Shown: in pieces, positions 17,601 through 28,062 of the stretch
Position numbering within the stretch: position 1 is the first letter of the stretch
Layout of the letters: every line of letters starts with the position of its first letter
Source: Epithemia pelagica
Lineage: Eukaryota; Bacillariophyta; Bacillariophyceae; Surirellales; Surirellaceae
Assembly: GCA_946965045.2 (NCBI GenBank)
Contig: OX337242.1
Coordinates: 2,728,001-2,792,000, forward strand
Direction of reading: 5' to 3'
DNA length: 64,000 bases
Made by a program: the position numbers and the translations under genes
The notes under the pieces: model-generated
What the model was told of the DNA's origin: nothing
The model's database searches: none
The model's input: the letters and a program-made list of their open reading frames with translations, nothing else

Positions 17601-18539
17601 CTAGTCATCTTCCACTTCGATCTGAAACACTTTCGCCTCACCATTTTCAATCTTCATCTGAACCAGATTCACCACTGCTCCAAACACCTTGTGATGCCCA
17701 TCCAGATCTCCTCTGTATTTCTCCTTTAAGATATTGTAATGTTTCAGTAAATTGTTGACAGTTTCATGTCTCGCCCTGGCATCAGCCATCATCTTGTCTT
17801 GATAGTCATTTCTTCCAGTAGGTGTGACAAAGTAGCATCCATAATCGTTGTAACCACCATCAGCAATCACTTTCTCATTCGGTAGTAGCTCTTGAACAAG
17901 CCAGTCTCTGGCAATCCGTAGGTCTGGCCAAGCGCCACAAGGGAATGCACCATTCCACCACACTATCCAGCCAGTTTTCAGGCAGATTCCCACCTCATAC
18001 CTCACACCTGCTCCCTTAAACTTGTGCGAGTACCATTTTGGATCAAAAGGTGACGGCTCCAAAATCCTGAAGTCAGTACCATCCAAACTAATGAAACAGA
18101 CCTGTCCAGGTACACAACAATCAAACCTATTGTCCCATACAATCTGTTATAAGAACAACAGCAATGGTCAGATATGAGGAGGACGACTTCATGGCAAATT
18201 CATGTAGGGCCATGTACTTACATAATTAAGACCACTATACAACAAATTTACAAACACTTTGACCCACTTCCTGTAGGTCTTCCTCGTTGTTTTGGCTATT
18301 GAGACCATAACATCCTCTGTAGCATAGACTTTCAGAAAAGCCAGTGTCCACAACAAATGACGAGGCGATGCACCTTTGGGCAATGAACTGTCCAGTTCAT
18401 CCCACACATGAACACAGAGCAAAGGAGACATTCCAAAGTAAGAACGAAAAGCACGTGAGAAATCAAGTGAGTGTGAGTGTCTTGCTCTACCAAGCATTGG
18501 CAGAGCCAAGTCGATGAATGTTCGTGGTGTCACCAACAT
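17601..18539 (-). CDS. Harbinger-like DDE transposase, two exons
   Basis: Exon 1 (18539-18222) begins at ATG 18539; exon 2 (18143-17601) ends at TAG. The 78-bp intron (18221-18144) has GTAAGT and ATAACAG ends and joins in phase 0, giving about 286 residues. Exon 1 supplies a helical N-terminal region. Exon 2 begins IVWDNRFD and shows the DDE core: SLDGTDF (Asp), IADGGY (Asp) and RHETVN (Glu), with the conserved PFDPKWYSHKF block typical of DDE_Tnp_4-type enzymes. The protein is short for the family (usually 350 or more), so an extra 5' exon or N-terminal loss is possible. The stop lies 43 bp inside the left terminus. Confidence 0.85.
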
Positions 18540-18879
18540 GGTGGGAGAAAACCGCTTTGGAAAATTTATGTTTGCTCAGTGTGTGTCGCGATGCTGACCA
18601 CACCTTTACTCTGATCTCGGTCTGTCTGTGTGTAGTACTGTCAGTTCATTGGAACAGGTTTTTTGGAATTTCATCACGTTCATTTGATTGGCTGGTCAGT
18701 TGAGCAGTGACACTAAACTTTGTACTGTTCTACATATAGTGACCAATTTGAATTCGTGTCCGGTCATTGGAACCGGCCTGGAACGGTGCAGAAATCGATT
18801 CAAAAATCGATTTCATTCAAAAACTGGAATTTCTGAATGGCCCTACCTCGCCAACATCCTATTACTTTCTACATCTTAA

Positions 18880-19101
18880 GCGACCCACATATTGCCCTTA
18901 TCTTGGGTTAACTGTGGGTCGTTTGATTATATCATTTGAACCACTAGAAAGTGTCCTGGGTCGGTTTTGAAAAAGCGACCTGGCTCGAAAAAATCGACCC
19001 AGCTCGTTTTTAAAAACCGACCCAGGACACCTTATAAGTGCCCAATTCACTTGGACGAACGACCCACGGTTGACCCGAGGCAAGGGCAATACGTGGGTCG
19101 C
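18880..19101. repeat. 222-bp imperfect palindrome between the divergent transposon genes
   Basis: The outer arms 18880-18926 and 19055-19101 are inverted copies starting GCGACCCAC. Inner arms (GTGTCCTGGGTCGG near 18951 and its complement ending at 19030) extend the pairing toward a centre near 18990. It lies between the transposase start (18539) and the second gene start (19295). It could be a nested foldback MITE or a bidirectional promoter or binding array. No duplication flanks it. Nearly all arm differences are C/G in the right arm against T/A in the left. Confidence 0.85.
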
Positions 19102-19294
19102 ACTACTTTCAGAATTGGAGCCAAATTGGGCATGGCCTCCTCGATTGAAAAATGGAGTCCATGATGAAAACCGACCCAGTCCGGATTTTGGTGAACTGTT
19201 TTTAGGGTCATAATTAGTTTTCGTGCGAACAGACCAGTCTGGTTTTGCACTCCCTCGCGCTATTGTTTTACGTACTAATAGTACCTATACTCCG

Positions 19295-20365
19295 ATGACC
19301 AGGTCTGGCCGCAACACTTTGGGCGAGGGTGCCCTGCTTTCGTGGGATTCAAAGTCGAAAGATGCCGAATTCCTAGACAAAATCGTGTCAGAAGGCTTGA
19401 TTCTGGAGAGCGCCGCACCCAAATCTGTGTGGTTGGAACACGCTGTTTTCCAAAAGTACAAATTGGAATCATTCAGGTCGGCACTCAACAAAGCCAAAAA
19501 AATACCAAGTCCACTTGAAGGATCAACATGAGAGAGAGACTGGTCAAGAGTTGTTGGGTGGTGGTGAGACGGCCCCATCTATGGATGGAAAGGTAAGGAA
19601 CCCCAATGATGGAGATCTCAAACCAGCTCCTTCTTTGTTTGGGTCGTCCAAAGGACAAGGTAAGTGCCAGTGTACACTGTTTGTTTGATTGTTGAGTCAC
19701 TGTCCTTACCTGTGATGGTTTATTGTCTTTTATGACCAGGTGTTGCTGCCAAGGTCGCTCCTGAGTCTGTTGTCAGTGACGATGCTATGGTGAAGAAAAG
19801 GGTGGCAGGATCCATGCCATTACAGGAGACACTACAGGTACAACTACAACAAAAGAGGAAAAAGACAAATGAAGAAGACAGTGGTAATGACATGATGAGG
19901 AATTGGGAGCCTCCTCATGTCTTGACACAGTGGGTCGACGACAAGAAACAGCGTCATTTGGTGATTTTGGTGGTGTTGCCTACAGGTATTGCACATGAAG
20001 ACACAACAAATTGCTTGATTGAAGTGGATCCAAGCCAGCTACAGGTACATGTGAAGGTAATTTGGCCTGACAATGCAACTCATATCCTTTATCTAACCCA
20101 ACACATGCACAGAGAGTGGCATGTCGAGGAGAAAAACCTACGAATGAAACTTGCTTTGGAAGACGCCATGAATCAGATGCGAAAAAGAGAAACAGACTTT
20201 GTCAGGTCAAAGTTTTCTCTTTCTCTTCCTTTCATGGTCCAAAGCAGGTTCGACTACGAATTTATGTACGACACAACAAACGGATTCAGAGCGTTGTTGA
20301 TTTCCCTACATGAGCCGGACGCCAAGTTTGAAGGTGGCATGAAACACAAGATGGTGCGTCTGTAA
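19295..20365 (+). CDS. Second gene of the Harbinger-like element, DNA-binding-like, frame-broken
   Basis: Starts at ATG 19295 with a lysine-rich helical segment (FLDKIVSEGLILES, KSVWLEHAVFQKYKLESFRSALNK) that looks like a small DNA-binding domain. Companion proteins of Harbinger transposases usually are DNA-binding. An 80-bp intron, 19660-19739 (GTAAGT..GACCAG), joins exon 1 to an exon ending at 20365. The two parts are in register only if the A7 run at 19496-19502 is read as six; as given, the frame stops at 19531. The second exon has a globular domain of unknown type. As the companion gene it would bind the ends or import the transposase; that is inference. Confidence 0.6.
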
Positions 20366-20386
20366 ATTAATGTAGTATGATTTGGG

Positions 20387-20416
20387 GCGGTTGCAAAAAC
20401 CGGGTGGTGGTGGGCC
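20387..20416 (-). repeat. Right terminal inverted repeat of the Harbinger-like element
   Basis: Ends ACCGGGTGGTGGTGGGCC, followed by the TAA target duplication at 20417-20419. Confidence 0.85.
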
Positions 20417-20419
20417 TAA

Positions 20420-22102
20420 ATCTTTCTATTAGTTCTCTATTTGTCCATGTTCATAGTTTATGCCATAGTACATCGATTAAGCGTTCTGGTCGTGTTCCGC
20501 TTTGTAGTCAGACTTTGCCTGGCATGACAGCGAGCTGCTCAGGATTACCCCAGCTCCCCATAACAGTTCAAAGGACAAAATCCAAAACTCACCAGTGTGT
20601 TTCACGAATAATTTCTTTATTGCCCAAAGCATTCCCGATTCTTCAATCTCTCAACTCCCACAAAATGACGACACCTCGAAAACGCATAATCGTATAACGA
20701 CTTCGGATCATATGAAGAGGGGAAGTTTTTCCGTTACGATGCGAATCCGTGTCCTGCAGCAAGAAGGCCCTGACGCCATTGGTAGTTTACACAACTCTCA
20801 TCTTGACTGACATGATGTTTCCTGAAGGACATACCAAATACCAAGCATCCGGTCCAGCGGCAAAATGTCTGTATCTCTACAATGTTTGTTTTCCTCTAGC
20901 GCGCGCTCCTTCATCGTCACTATCAACATGATTTGTATTATTTCTACGACGCTTGTTTTGTTCCTCTTGTTGGTGCCGTGTAAATGACAAAGGCTTAAGT
21001 TCCGGGATTTGCGACTGTCGTACTCCATCATAAGACGCATATACAAAAAGACCAAAGTTCCCTTGGAAACTGAATATGAAACTGAAATGGTATCCTTTAT
21101 GACATCACCCTCCTTTGTCTCGTTGTGTGATGGCCGAAGATGAAGATGCGCATTGGTCCTTACACCCATGAAGTTGAATGGTTTGAGTGACTTGTATTGG
21201 CTTATTTCCCCATGATATCGAAAGCAGCAAGACGACGAACAACTCAAATTAACATCGGGTTCTTGTTTCATTTCAATGAAAATTGACGTTAGGGGCACTC
21301 CATCTCAAGATCTTTTTGCGATAGTGCAGGAGCTTTCTGTCTGCAAGTCCATTATTGTGGTCAAGAATCAAGAAGACTTTTCACGGAAAATAGTTGTTCT
21401 CACACGAGAACTCCCCCCGACTTTGGGGGGGGGCCCAGGCAGGCGAAGGGGGAAAGGGAAGGGGAAAGGAAGGACTTGCCATAGGATGAGGGATTCCACT
21501 TCCTAACGGGAAACCGATATAACCGTCGCCAATTTTTAATCTTGGTATATCTTGAGTACACTAATTTCTATAGTGATCATTTTTCGTGGAGGGAGTTAAA
21601 CGAGGAATGACAAATCCCCCGCGGCTGTGGGACTGGGCATAATTCGAACTTTCTAACTACGCAATCAAATCTTGCCATAAAAAAATGAGCGACAGAAACA
21701 GACAGATCCTCAGTACCAAGCTTTCTACACAGGAATCACGTATGTACATGGCTACGTGAAATTTGTACCGGAAAATCGCTTGATTCTCAGTATAACACAA
21801 ACAGTAGTACCAAAGACCGTGGACATCTCACCATCCACATTTCATTCCTCATAATTGGTAACAAAAACCAGTGATTACACCGAAGACACAACACCATCAT
21901 CACTCCATCCGTTCCCACCACCATAGCGTTCCCACCACCATAGCGTTGCCATTGCGTTGTCATACCGTTGTCATCACCAACAACAACAACAAGCCGAAAG
22001 CCACAGCGGCACAGAAAGTAAGTGGTTCCCTCGCCGATGGATGTGATGACAACAGTAACTAACCTTTGCTTTCTTCCATGTTTACAGGAAAAGTGGAGTG
22101 CA
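20420..22102. other. Intergenic, no gene supported
   Basis: A 166-codon minus-strand frame (21298-20798) starts with a Met and has no recognisable domain; I do not support it as a gene. There is a G/A-rich stretch at 21422-21475 and a short duplicated GTTCCCACCACCATAGC unit near 21908-21945. A left end of the element carrying the next genes may lie here but I could not define it. Confidence 0.45.
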
Positions 22103-22302
22103 GTAAGGCCGTTCCCAAAACGGACCCGAAACCAAATCGAAAAGTAAGGCCGTTCCCAAAACGGACCCGAAACCAAATCGACAAGTAAGGCCGTTCCCAA
22201 AACGGACCCGAAACCAAATCGAACAGTAAGGCCGTTCCCAAAACGGACCCGAATTCATTCTTTCAGTAAGGCCGTTTTAACGGACCCGAAACCAAAGTCC
22301 GG
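22103..22302 (+). repeat. Five-copy 41-bp tandem repeat directly upstream of a gene
   Basis: Units start at 22103, 22144, 22185, 22226 and 22266. The consensus begins GTAAGGCCGTTCCCAAAACG and continues GACCCGAAACCAAATCG. Each unit contains an inverted CCGTT..AACGG pair. The last two units are degenerate. The array ends about 10 bp before the ATG at 22312, so it would form the promoter or 5' leader. Confidence 0.9.
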
Positions 22303-22311
22303 CCATTAACC

Positions 22312-23739
22312 ATGGCCCGGGACCGTCGACCCAAGGCGCCTCCAAAGGCGGCCTCAACAACATCCACGGCAGCAACCGCTGCTGTGAAATCTGAATCTCG
22401 TCCCAAAAAACGGGAACAAGAGGACGATGACAACTTTTCGATCTCGACTCCTATCCCGAAAAAGAAATCCAGGACGAAAGCGCCTGTGGATTCGGAGGAG
22501 GAAGAGGAGAACGAATCCGATGATGAAAACTCAGTCGTACCAATCGACAAACCTCCCAAAAAGAAGGGGGACTCCTCAAAAACGGCCGCCTTGAAAAAGG
22601 ATGAGTCGGATGAAGAGGAAGACGACGAGGAAGTCGAAGATGACTGTCCTATATTCGAGGACAAGACTCTCGCTTTGTCCAACTACCTCCCCCGCCATCG
22701 GACCAAAGTCAATAATTTTATGAACGAAAACGTTACGGCTTCCGCGGCGATCGCATTGGCAAATGCCATTGACGAGAATGTATGGTTCCCGCTGGGTCAA
22801 ACGACTCCTGGCGCGGATCTATACGGGTTCAGCCTGATTGCTCAGGCCAACAAGGTGCCGTTGAAAGAAGACGAGACGCTAGCAATGGCTATGAACAACC
22901 GCATTACGTCGTTGATCAAGCCTTTGTACAATTTTCAGAAAATCGAAGAAGCCAAGTTTAACTTGAGCGATTACAGCATCCCCACTCCAGTGGTGGTTGT
23001 CTTCCCGAGCAAAGGCGATGCCAAATACAAAGGCTTTGCTGTTTGTGGATCATGGATCTACGTTGCCAAAGAGAAGTACACGATGGAAGCAACCCAGCAG
23101 AACTTTTTGAATCTGGGTTACATGGAAATCGTGAACGAGAAAGGCGATCGTGTTCGTCACAAACACAGCCGATCCAAATTGGAAGAGACGACAAGGCGCC
23201 TCGAACAGGCTGTCACGAGTCTAGAGAACAGTGTCTTGGACATCAACACTGCCCATTTGGAATCGAGCATCAAAACGGAAGACACCACTCGGCGCCTCGA
23301 AGAGGCTGTCGCTGGATTGGTGTCGAGTACGAGCTCGATCTTAGAGAAGCTTGAACAAGGGACAAACAAGCCCTCCGGTTCATCTGAAGCTACTCTTGCC
23401 GAGTCTCCCGACTCCAAGGGAAAGGTTGGACCTCCTCCGGAAGCAGAAGGACCGGAACAGACCGACGAGGATATGATTCCTACCATTCCTTCTCCAGCAC
23501 CGGAAGCGGAAGCGAAATCGACCCCTCCCAAACCCACGGTTATCAACATCAGCCGAGGTGAAGTTGTTCTACAGAAGGGACAAATGCTCCGTGTCCGAAA
23601 GGGCATCAGGCATTTTGCCATTGTCCCCAACAAGGACTATGTCACAAAACTCCTACAAAAAGAAGAACAACGACGCAGGGAAATGGCAAACGCCGCCCTC
23701 AACCCGAATTCACACCATGTCCATGCGTCTCGCCGTTGA
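22312..23739 (+). CDS. Acidic coiled-coil hypothetical protein, probable transposon accessory
   Basis: The 475-residue protein begins at ATG 22312 right after the tandem array. Residues 1-115 are low-complexity with Lys/Arg patches (PKKKSRTK) and long acidic runs. Residues about 120-270 form a globular region (FEDKTLALSNYLPRHR, VVVFPSKGDAKYKGFAVCG). Then two related helical segments (LEETTRRLEQAVTSLE and EDTTRRLEEAVAGLV) predict a coiled coil. A Pro/Glu-rich stretch and a basic tail follow. No catalytic motif is visible. It converges with the DDE-transposase-like gene, which suggests one two-gene element, but no shared terminal repeats were found. Function unknown. Confidence 0.7.
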   Translation: MARDRRPKAPPKAASTTSTAATAAVKSESRPKKREQEDDDNFSISTPIPKKKSRTKAPVDSEEEEENESDDENSVVPIDKPPKKKGDSSKTAALKKDESDEEEDDEEVEDDCPIFEDKTLALSNYLPRHRTKVNNFMNENVTASAAIALANAIDENVWFPLGQTTPGADLYGFSLIAQANKVPLKEDETLAMAMNNRITSLIKPLYNFQKIEEAKFNLSDYSIPTPVVVVFPSKGDAKYKGFAVCGSWIYVAKEKYTMEATQQNFLNLGYMEIVNEKGDRVRHKHSRSKLEETTRRLEQAVTSLENSVLDINTAHLESSIKTEDTTRRLEEAVAGLVSSTSSILEKLEQGTNKPSGSSEATLAESPDSKGKVGPPPEAEGPEQTDEDMIPTIPSPAPEAEAKSTPPKPTVINISRGEVVLQKGQMLRVRKGIRHFAIVPNKDYVTKLLQKEEQRRREMANAALNPNSHHVHASRR

Positions 23740-23939
23740 AGAACGACGAAAAACCCTATCCTACTCCAATTTGTTATTGGAGTGGTATTTGTCATGCCAC
23801 TCTACAAATGGGGAAGAAGATACGAGCACCATGTCCATGCGTCTCGCCGTTGAAGAACGACGAAAAACCCTATCCTACTCCAATTTGTTATTGGAGTGGT
23901 ATTTGTCATGCCACTCTACAAATGGGGAAGAACATACGA
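23713..23939 (+). repeat. 114-bp tandem duplication over the 3' end of the gene
   Basis: Copies at 23713-23826 and 23827-23939. The first copy includes the stop codon at 23737-23739. Each copy has two potential hairpins: ACTCCAAT/ATTGGAGT with a 5-nt loop, and GAGTGG/CCACTC with an 11-nt loop, possibly a 3'-end processing structure. Confidence 0.85.
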
Positions 23940-24184
23940 ATGGGGTAAACCTACTACTTGGAATTACTCTGTAAATCCTCGATACTAATATTGCTGTTTC
24001 AACACAGTCGATATCTCTGATAGGACTTGAAATTTTTCACGTGCTTATTATATTACTGACGATGGAAACTAAAGAAGACTCTGACGAAGTGTTGATTTAG
24101 AGGGGCCATGTAATCACATGGACTCCGATGAAGAAGGCAGGGCCACGTTCTCTCGTGGACTCTGAACGAAGAAGGGCCATGTAC

Positions 24185-27100
24185 TTACATGGACTCTTCC
24201 GAACTTTGGGTCCCATTGTTAATTCTGCGATTGGGACAACCAAGAAGATGAGGTGGGCGTCCGTTCCGATTAGGGCGTCTCACCCATTCTAAAAAAGCTT
24301 GACAGCAAATCTGTTGTTGTGCCTTGGGGCGTTTGGTACGAGCGATGTCTCTCCACGACCACGACGACGCAGATGCCTGTGAGCAAATCTCAATGGGACT
24401 CTCTCGAGTGCCCGACATTTCAATTGCCTTCCTGACACCCTCAGGAGGAGTATATTTTACCTTATAAGGATTGGTGATCTTGACCGATGAGGGAATACCC
24501 GAAGCATCGGAGACACGATGCTTGGAGGCCACAGACTTTTTCGCAGGCGTCTGCTTGAATGCTTGAGAAAAAATCGACGGTGCACTCAGGACATCGATAC
24601 AAACGGGCTCTTCGAAAGGATTGCCAATAGTATCCTGTGTTTTGGGTTCTTGTTGGGTTGGCACGATGGTTGCAATCTCTGCCGAAGTGTCCAATTCAAT
24701 GCGATTGGTGCTGATCGTGTCCACCTCGACACCATCACATTCCATAGAAGGTGGAAGTGAGCACGATAGCTGCGAAGGCGAGGCCGTTGGAGGAACGGAC
24801 GCCCTACCCGATCGTAACTCGTGTGGCAACGGCGTTGGATTATGCCCACACGCCCGACAATAACAACGATCAGACAAAGGACTTGTCTCCACTTCGGCTT
24901 CTCTCTGGAGTTGCTCCGACAAGTACTGGGCGAAGAAACGCTCACCGTTGTCTTCGGGGAGAGGACGAGCATAGTCGAAGGGTGACACCGGATAACCAAT
25001 GGATTCAGCCAATCCATTGGCGAAAGTCAAGTCACTATGATTGAAAAACTCGGGATGGTTCTTCCATCCTGAAGGAACATTGGGGCGAGAAACACTCGAC
25101 TCCTCCGCCATACGGATCTTGTGACGAATCTTGGTGTTGTAACGGGCAGTGCCCACCAGATTCAATGTATCACACAGATCCGCCCTCATTCCGCAATTAG
25201 CGAAGTGGGCCAACTGGTCGTGGTACTGCTCGACCTTGGACTCACATCGTAACGAGATATATTCGTTGCACTCGTGTTTTGTGGAAGGTGTTGGTTTGAT
25301 TACACGATAAGTTTCGTGTAAAGGCAGGGCATCCTGGATGTGGACTGCGTTCTTCATCTGTTCGGTCACGGCGGTCTTCGTGTCGACAGTGAACAGCTTC
25401 TTACCAGTACTTGGATCAGTATCGCCCTTATACTGGTCCATCCACCTCTGCAAGTTATGAGCGATCACATCCGGAGGATGTATCTGCTTCATAAGGAACT
25501 TGGAGTACTTGCGGCGGAACTCCGGTCCCGACTGCATCTCCAATATTTCAGCAGGGGAAAGAGGACCAGACCGTCCCATTTGACCCGCCTTCAATGCCTT
25601 GAGCAAGGCATTGTACGAGTCCGGCTCGAAACCATACACGCATTCCAAGAGCTCATTAAGAGCCTTGTGGTAATGGCGATGTCCCTGGCGCATTGTTTTG
25701 ATGATGCGCTGTTGGAAATGGTAGAGTCCAAGACGACCCTCCAAGGTATCTCCAAAGAGGAGTTTCCAGAACTCACACTTCTTTGGCCATGTATCGCTAT
25801 ACATGGAAACGGGGTTGAAACCCTTTCGACGGGCTAAACATTCAGCGGCATGAGCAAAAGACTTTGTCTTTGTGTCCTCGACACAAACGGCTGAGGCAAT
25901 CTCTCCAGTCTCTGTCGCCGAATCCCAAACGGCCTTGATTCCAAGGGATTTTTTATAATTCTTGGCGACCTCCATAGTATGATCCTGGGCGAACATACTG
26001 GAGGTCGTGACGGATTGTATCTCCCTGATACAACGATCTTTGTCCGAAACGCCATAGTTGTTGGCCGTGGAAGTCGAAGCACGGTCAAATAAATCACGGA
26101 GCGAATCTCCTGATGGTGGGAAGGTGGGGAGATATTCGCCCGCTAACTCCGGATACAAAGGGACGCCCAAAGGGGCGTCACTTACACCAATGAGACTCTT
26201 CCATTCCGACAGATATTCTGTGAATCGCCGGAGATGAGTGTTGGTGATGCCAGCATAAATGGAGCGCGACAATTTGTCGGCGTTACCATATGTCAGCATG
26301 TTCTCTTCGAGTACATGACTGCATGCCCGGTCAAGATGGAACATCATACCATTGTCGGCGAACTTCGGTTCGACCGGATAAGCCGACCGAACATGAATCG
26401 GAAGGGTCATGAGAACTTTGGCAGAGTTCCCATCATATCGCATTGGGCATTTTGAACATTTGTACGACATAACAATGGCCCAGTCGGGGGGACCATTGAC
26501 GTTAAAAATGGGAAACAACTTCTTATTCTTTGAGAAGTTGCTGCGGTCTCGGCGCAATGTCCCATTATCGCAATCTGGACAGGGGATGACAATGCCAGGG
26601 AATTGGTCTTCCCAGCAAACATTGTAAATCCTCTGACCCTCAATCGAATGATAATGAGGGTCAATTGGCTGTCCATAACGGACGACCGGAATCTGGAATT
26701 CCAGTGTCTGTGGTGTGAACCAATTCTGTTCCTTGTGGTTCAATAAATGGCGGGTAACTGCCATTATTGGTAGGGGAACCCCATTCTTCTTCTCGGTTGA
26801 GGAAGAGACAAAGTCCGGGTCGGCCATTGCATCTCGCACTGCGTCGTGAAGATTTGTATGGTTGGTTCTCTGAGGAGCCACCATTTGCTGGGCGTACTCA
26901 CGTACGCTCGGTTCTGCGGTCGATATGTTAAAAAAAGTCCCCGTGAAGGGCTTTTCGTTCGTAGCGGCAAGTTTCTTGTCGTTCTCTTCGGATTTCACGG
27001 TGGTTTTGTTCTTATGCCCCTTCGTCTTTCGATTGTGGGGGCAAAGAACATGGTGTCCTCGATGCGGCTGTTTTAGCCCATTGAGTTTGGTGTAGCACAT

Positions 27101-27460
27101 GATGCAGTCCCTCGAAGGGTCGAAGGCCTTTGCATCACAGTCGAGCGCATTGTCAGAGACTTTGCCAGTCATCTTCTTCTGCCCCTTATTCTGGTAGCAC
27201 CGGTATTGGTACTCTTGCTTTCGTTTGATAGCAGTGGTGGCTTTTTGGCGCATCTGGCTTTGGATGCCCATTTCACCGTCTTCTGCTTCGTCCGTTGGGT
27301 TCATTCGGTCCTGTGCTCTCGCTGCTGCGTTAGCGTCAACGTAGCAGCGGAAGAAGAAAGGATCCAGAGTCGACTTGATGCCGCCCTTCGTCCGTTGGGT
27401 CGTCTCCGGAGAGACGCCCTTTTGGCCAGTAAAGCCCATATTAGAATCCTCTTTGTCCAT
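24185..27460 (-). CDS. Large DDE-transposase-like protein
   Basis: The 1091-residue protein is read from ATG 27460 to TAG 24185. The N-terminal third is basic with paired cysteines (DCIMCYTKLNG). A cysteine motif follows (VIPCPDC, YKCSKCPMRY) resembling zinc-binding regions in large eukaryotic transposases. The catalytic-like part has FAQDHTMEVAKNY (Asp), SMYSDTWPKKCEF (Asp) and LGLYHFQQRI (an H-containing helix as in ISL3/MULE-like proteins), with a candidate Glu in SKVEQYH. A C-terminal CYCRACG motif may bind zinc. I cannot assign it to a named superfamily. The frame is uninterrupted over 3.3 kb, suggesting recent activity. Confidence 0.75.
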   Translation of the reverse strand: MDKEDSNMGFTGQKGVSPETTQRTKGGIKSTLDPFFFRCYVDANAAARAQDRMNPTDEAEDGEMGIQSQMRQKATTAIKRKQEYQYRCYQNKGQKKMTGKVSDNALDCDAKAFDPSRDCIMCYTKLNGLKQPHRGHHVLCPHNRKTKGHKNKTTVKSEENDKKLAATNEKPFTGTFFNISTAEPSVREYAQQMVAPQRTNHTNLHDAVRDAMADPDFVSSSTEKKNGVPLPIMAVTRHLLNHKEQNWFTPQTLEFQIPVVRYGQPIDPHYHSIEGQRIYNVCWEDQFPGIVIPCPDCDNGTLRRDRSNFSKNKKLFPIFNVNGPPDWAIVMSYKCSKCPMRYDGNSAKVLMTLPIHVRSAYPVEPKFADNGMMFHLDRACSHVLEENMLTYGNADKLSRSIYAGITNTHLRRFTEYLSEWKSLIGVSDAPLGVPLYPELAGEYLPTFPPSGDSLRDLFDRASTSTANNYGVSDKDRCIREIQSVTTSSMFAQDHTMEVAKNYKKSLGIKAVWDSATETGEIASAVCVEDTKTKSFAHAAECLARRKGFNPVSMYSDTWPKKCEFWKLLFGDTLEGRLGLYHFQQRIIKTMRQGHRHYHKALNELLECVYGFEPDSYNALLKALKAGQMGRSGPLSPAEILEMQSGPEFRRKYSKFLMKQIHPPDVIAHNLQRWMDQYKGDTDPSTGKKLFTVDTKTAVTEQMKNAVHIQDALPLHETYRVIKPTPSTKHECNEYISLRCESKVEQYHDQLAHFANCGMRADLCDTLNLVGTARYNTKIRHKIRMAEESSVSRPNVPSGWKNHPEFFNHSDLTFANGLAESIGYPVSPFDYARPLPEDNGERFFAQYLSEQLQREAEVETSPLSDRCYCRACGHNPTPLPHELRSGRASVPPTASPSQLSCSLPPSMECDGVEVDTISTNRIELDTSAEIATIVPTQQEPKTQDTIGNPFEEPVCIDVLSAPSIFSQAFKQTPAKKSVASKHRVSDASGIPSSVKITNPYKVKYTPPEGVRKAIEMSGTRESPIEICSQASASSWSWRDIARTKRPKAQQQICCQAFLEWVRRPNRNGRPPHLLGCPNRRINNGTQSSEESM

Positions 27461-28062
27461 CCCTCTTGGTTTTGTTTTTGTTTTTAGAATTATGAGAATA
27501 GTCGTGCGTTGTGCGTTTTTTAGAGAGCTGAGGAGGGAATTTTTCGTGTTGGCATTTTCTGGTGAACTCGGTGGGGAATCGGCATGTTCCGAATTCCTTC
27601 CGACCGGGACCACCGACTTTGAAATATTGAATAGTGTTACTTAGATGTTTTTTATAGCTAATTGGATCGCAATTGGATTTTTTTAGTCTAATTATTAGTG
27701 TTGCTCCGACAGTTGGTTGACAGTTGGAGGATAGTGATAGGGGGGAAAAGGCACCAATCAGATCGCTGCCTGAGGAAACTGCACCCCTCCCCCCAGCACT
27801 AAAAAGCTAGGAGTATCCAGTTAAAAAAGCTCTGATAATGAGCTAGTTTGGTTCCCGCGATCCCCAGTTCCAGTCTCCAGTCACGCGACCGAACTACCAC
27901 GGCATGGTGGTCTAGTCAAGAAGTCAAAACTCTAACAACCTACTCCTAGTCAAACCCTATGGACCCATCCAAATGTGCTCCCATGCACATGCACAATGCA
28001 TGTCACACATGAACTATTAAATTCATATCCATTTTAGAACAAGGTACAACTACATGGATTCT
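27461..28062. other. Intergenic, probable right part of the preceding element
   Basis: AT-rich to 27660, then a G-run/C-run pair (GGGGGGAAAAGGC at 27740, CCCCTCCCCCC at 27787) that could form a stem. No gene seen and no clear element terminus. Confidence 0.4.

Larger units (their letters stand above)
17558..20416. mobile_element. PIF/Harbinger-like DNA transposon
   Basis: The 2859-bp element is bounded by inverted repeats (17558-17585 and 20387-20416) sharing CCCACCACCACCCGGTT, and by TAA on both sides (17555-17557, 20417-20419). A 3-bp TWA duplication is diagnostic for Harbinger. It carries a DDE transposase on the minus strand and a second gene on the plus strand, both starting inside and running outwards, with a long palindrome between them. 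The left terminus begins AA where the right has GG, two G-to-A changes. The second gene has a 1-bp frame break, so this copy may not be autonomous. Confidence 0.85.

Noticed and set aside
20798-21298. 166-codon minus-strand frame as a gene
   Set aside because: No domain, no clear neighbour logic and weak coding character; left as intergenic.
22103-22302. CRISPR-like array
   Set aside because: The 41-bp units are contiguous tandem copies without unique spacers, in a eukaryotic context.
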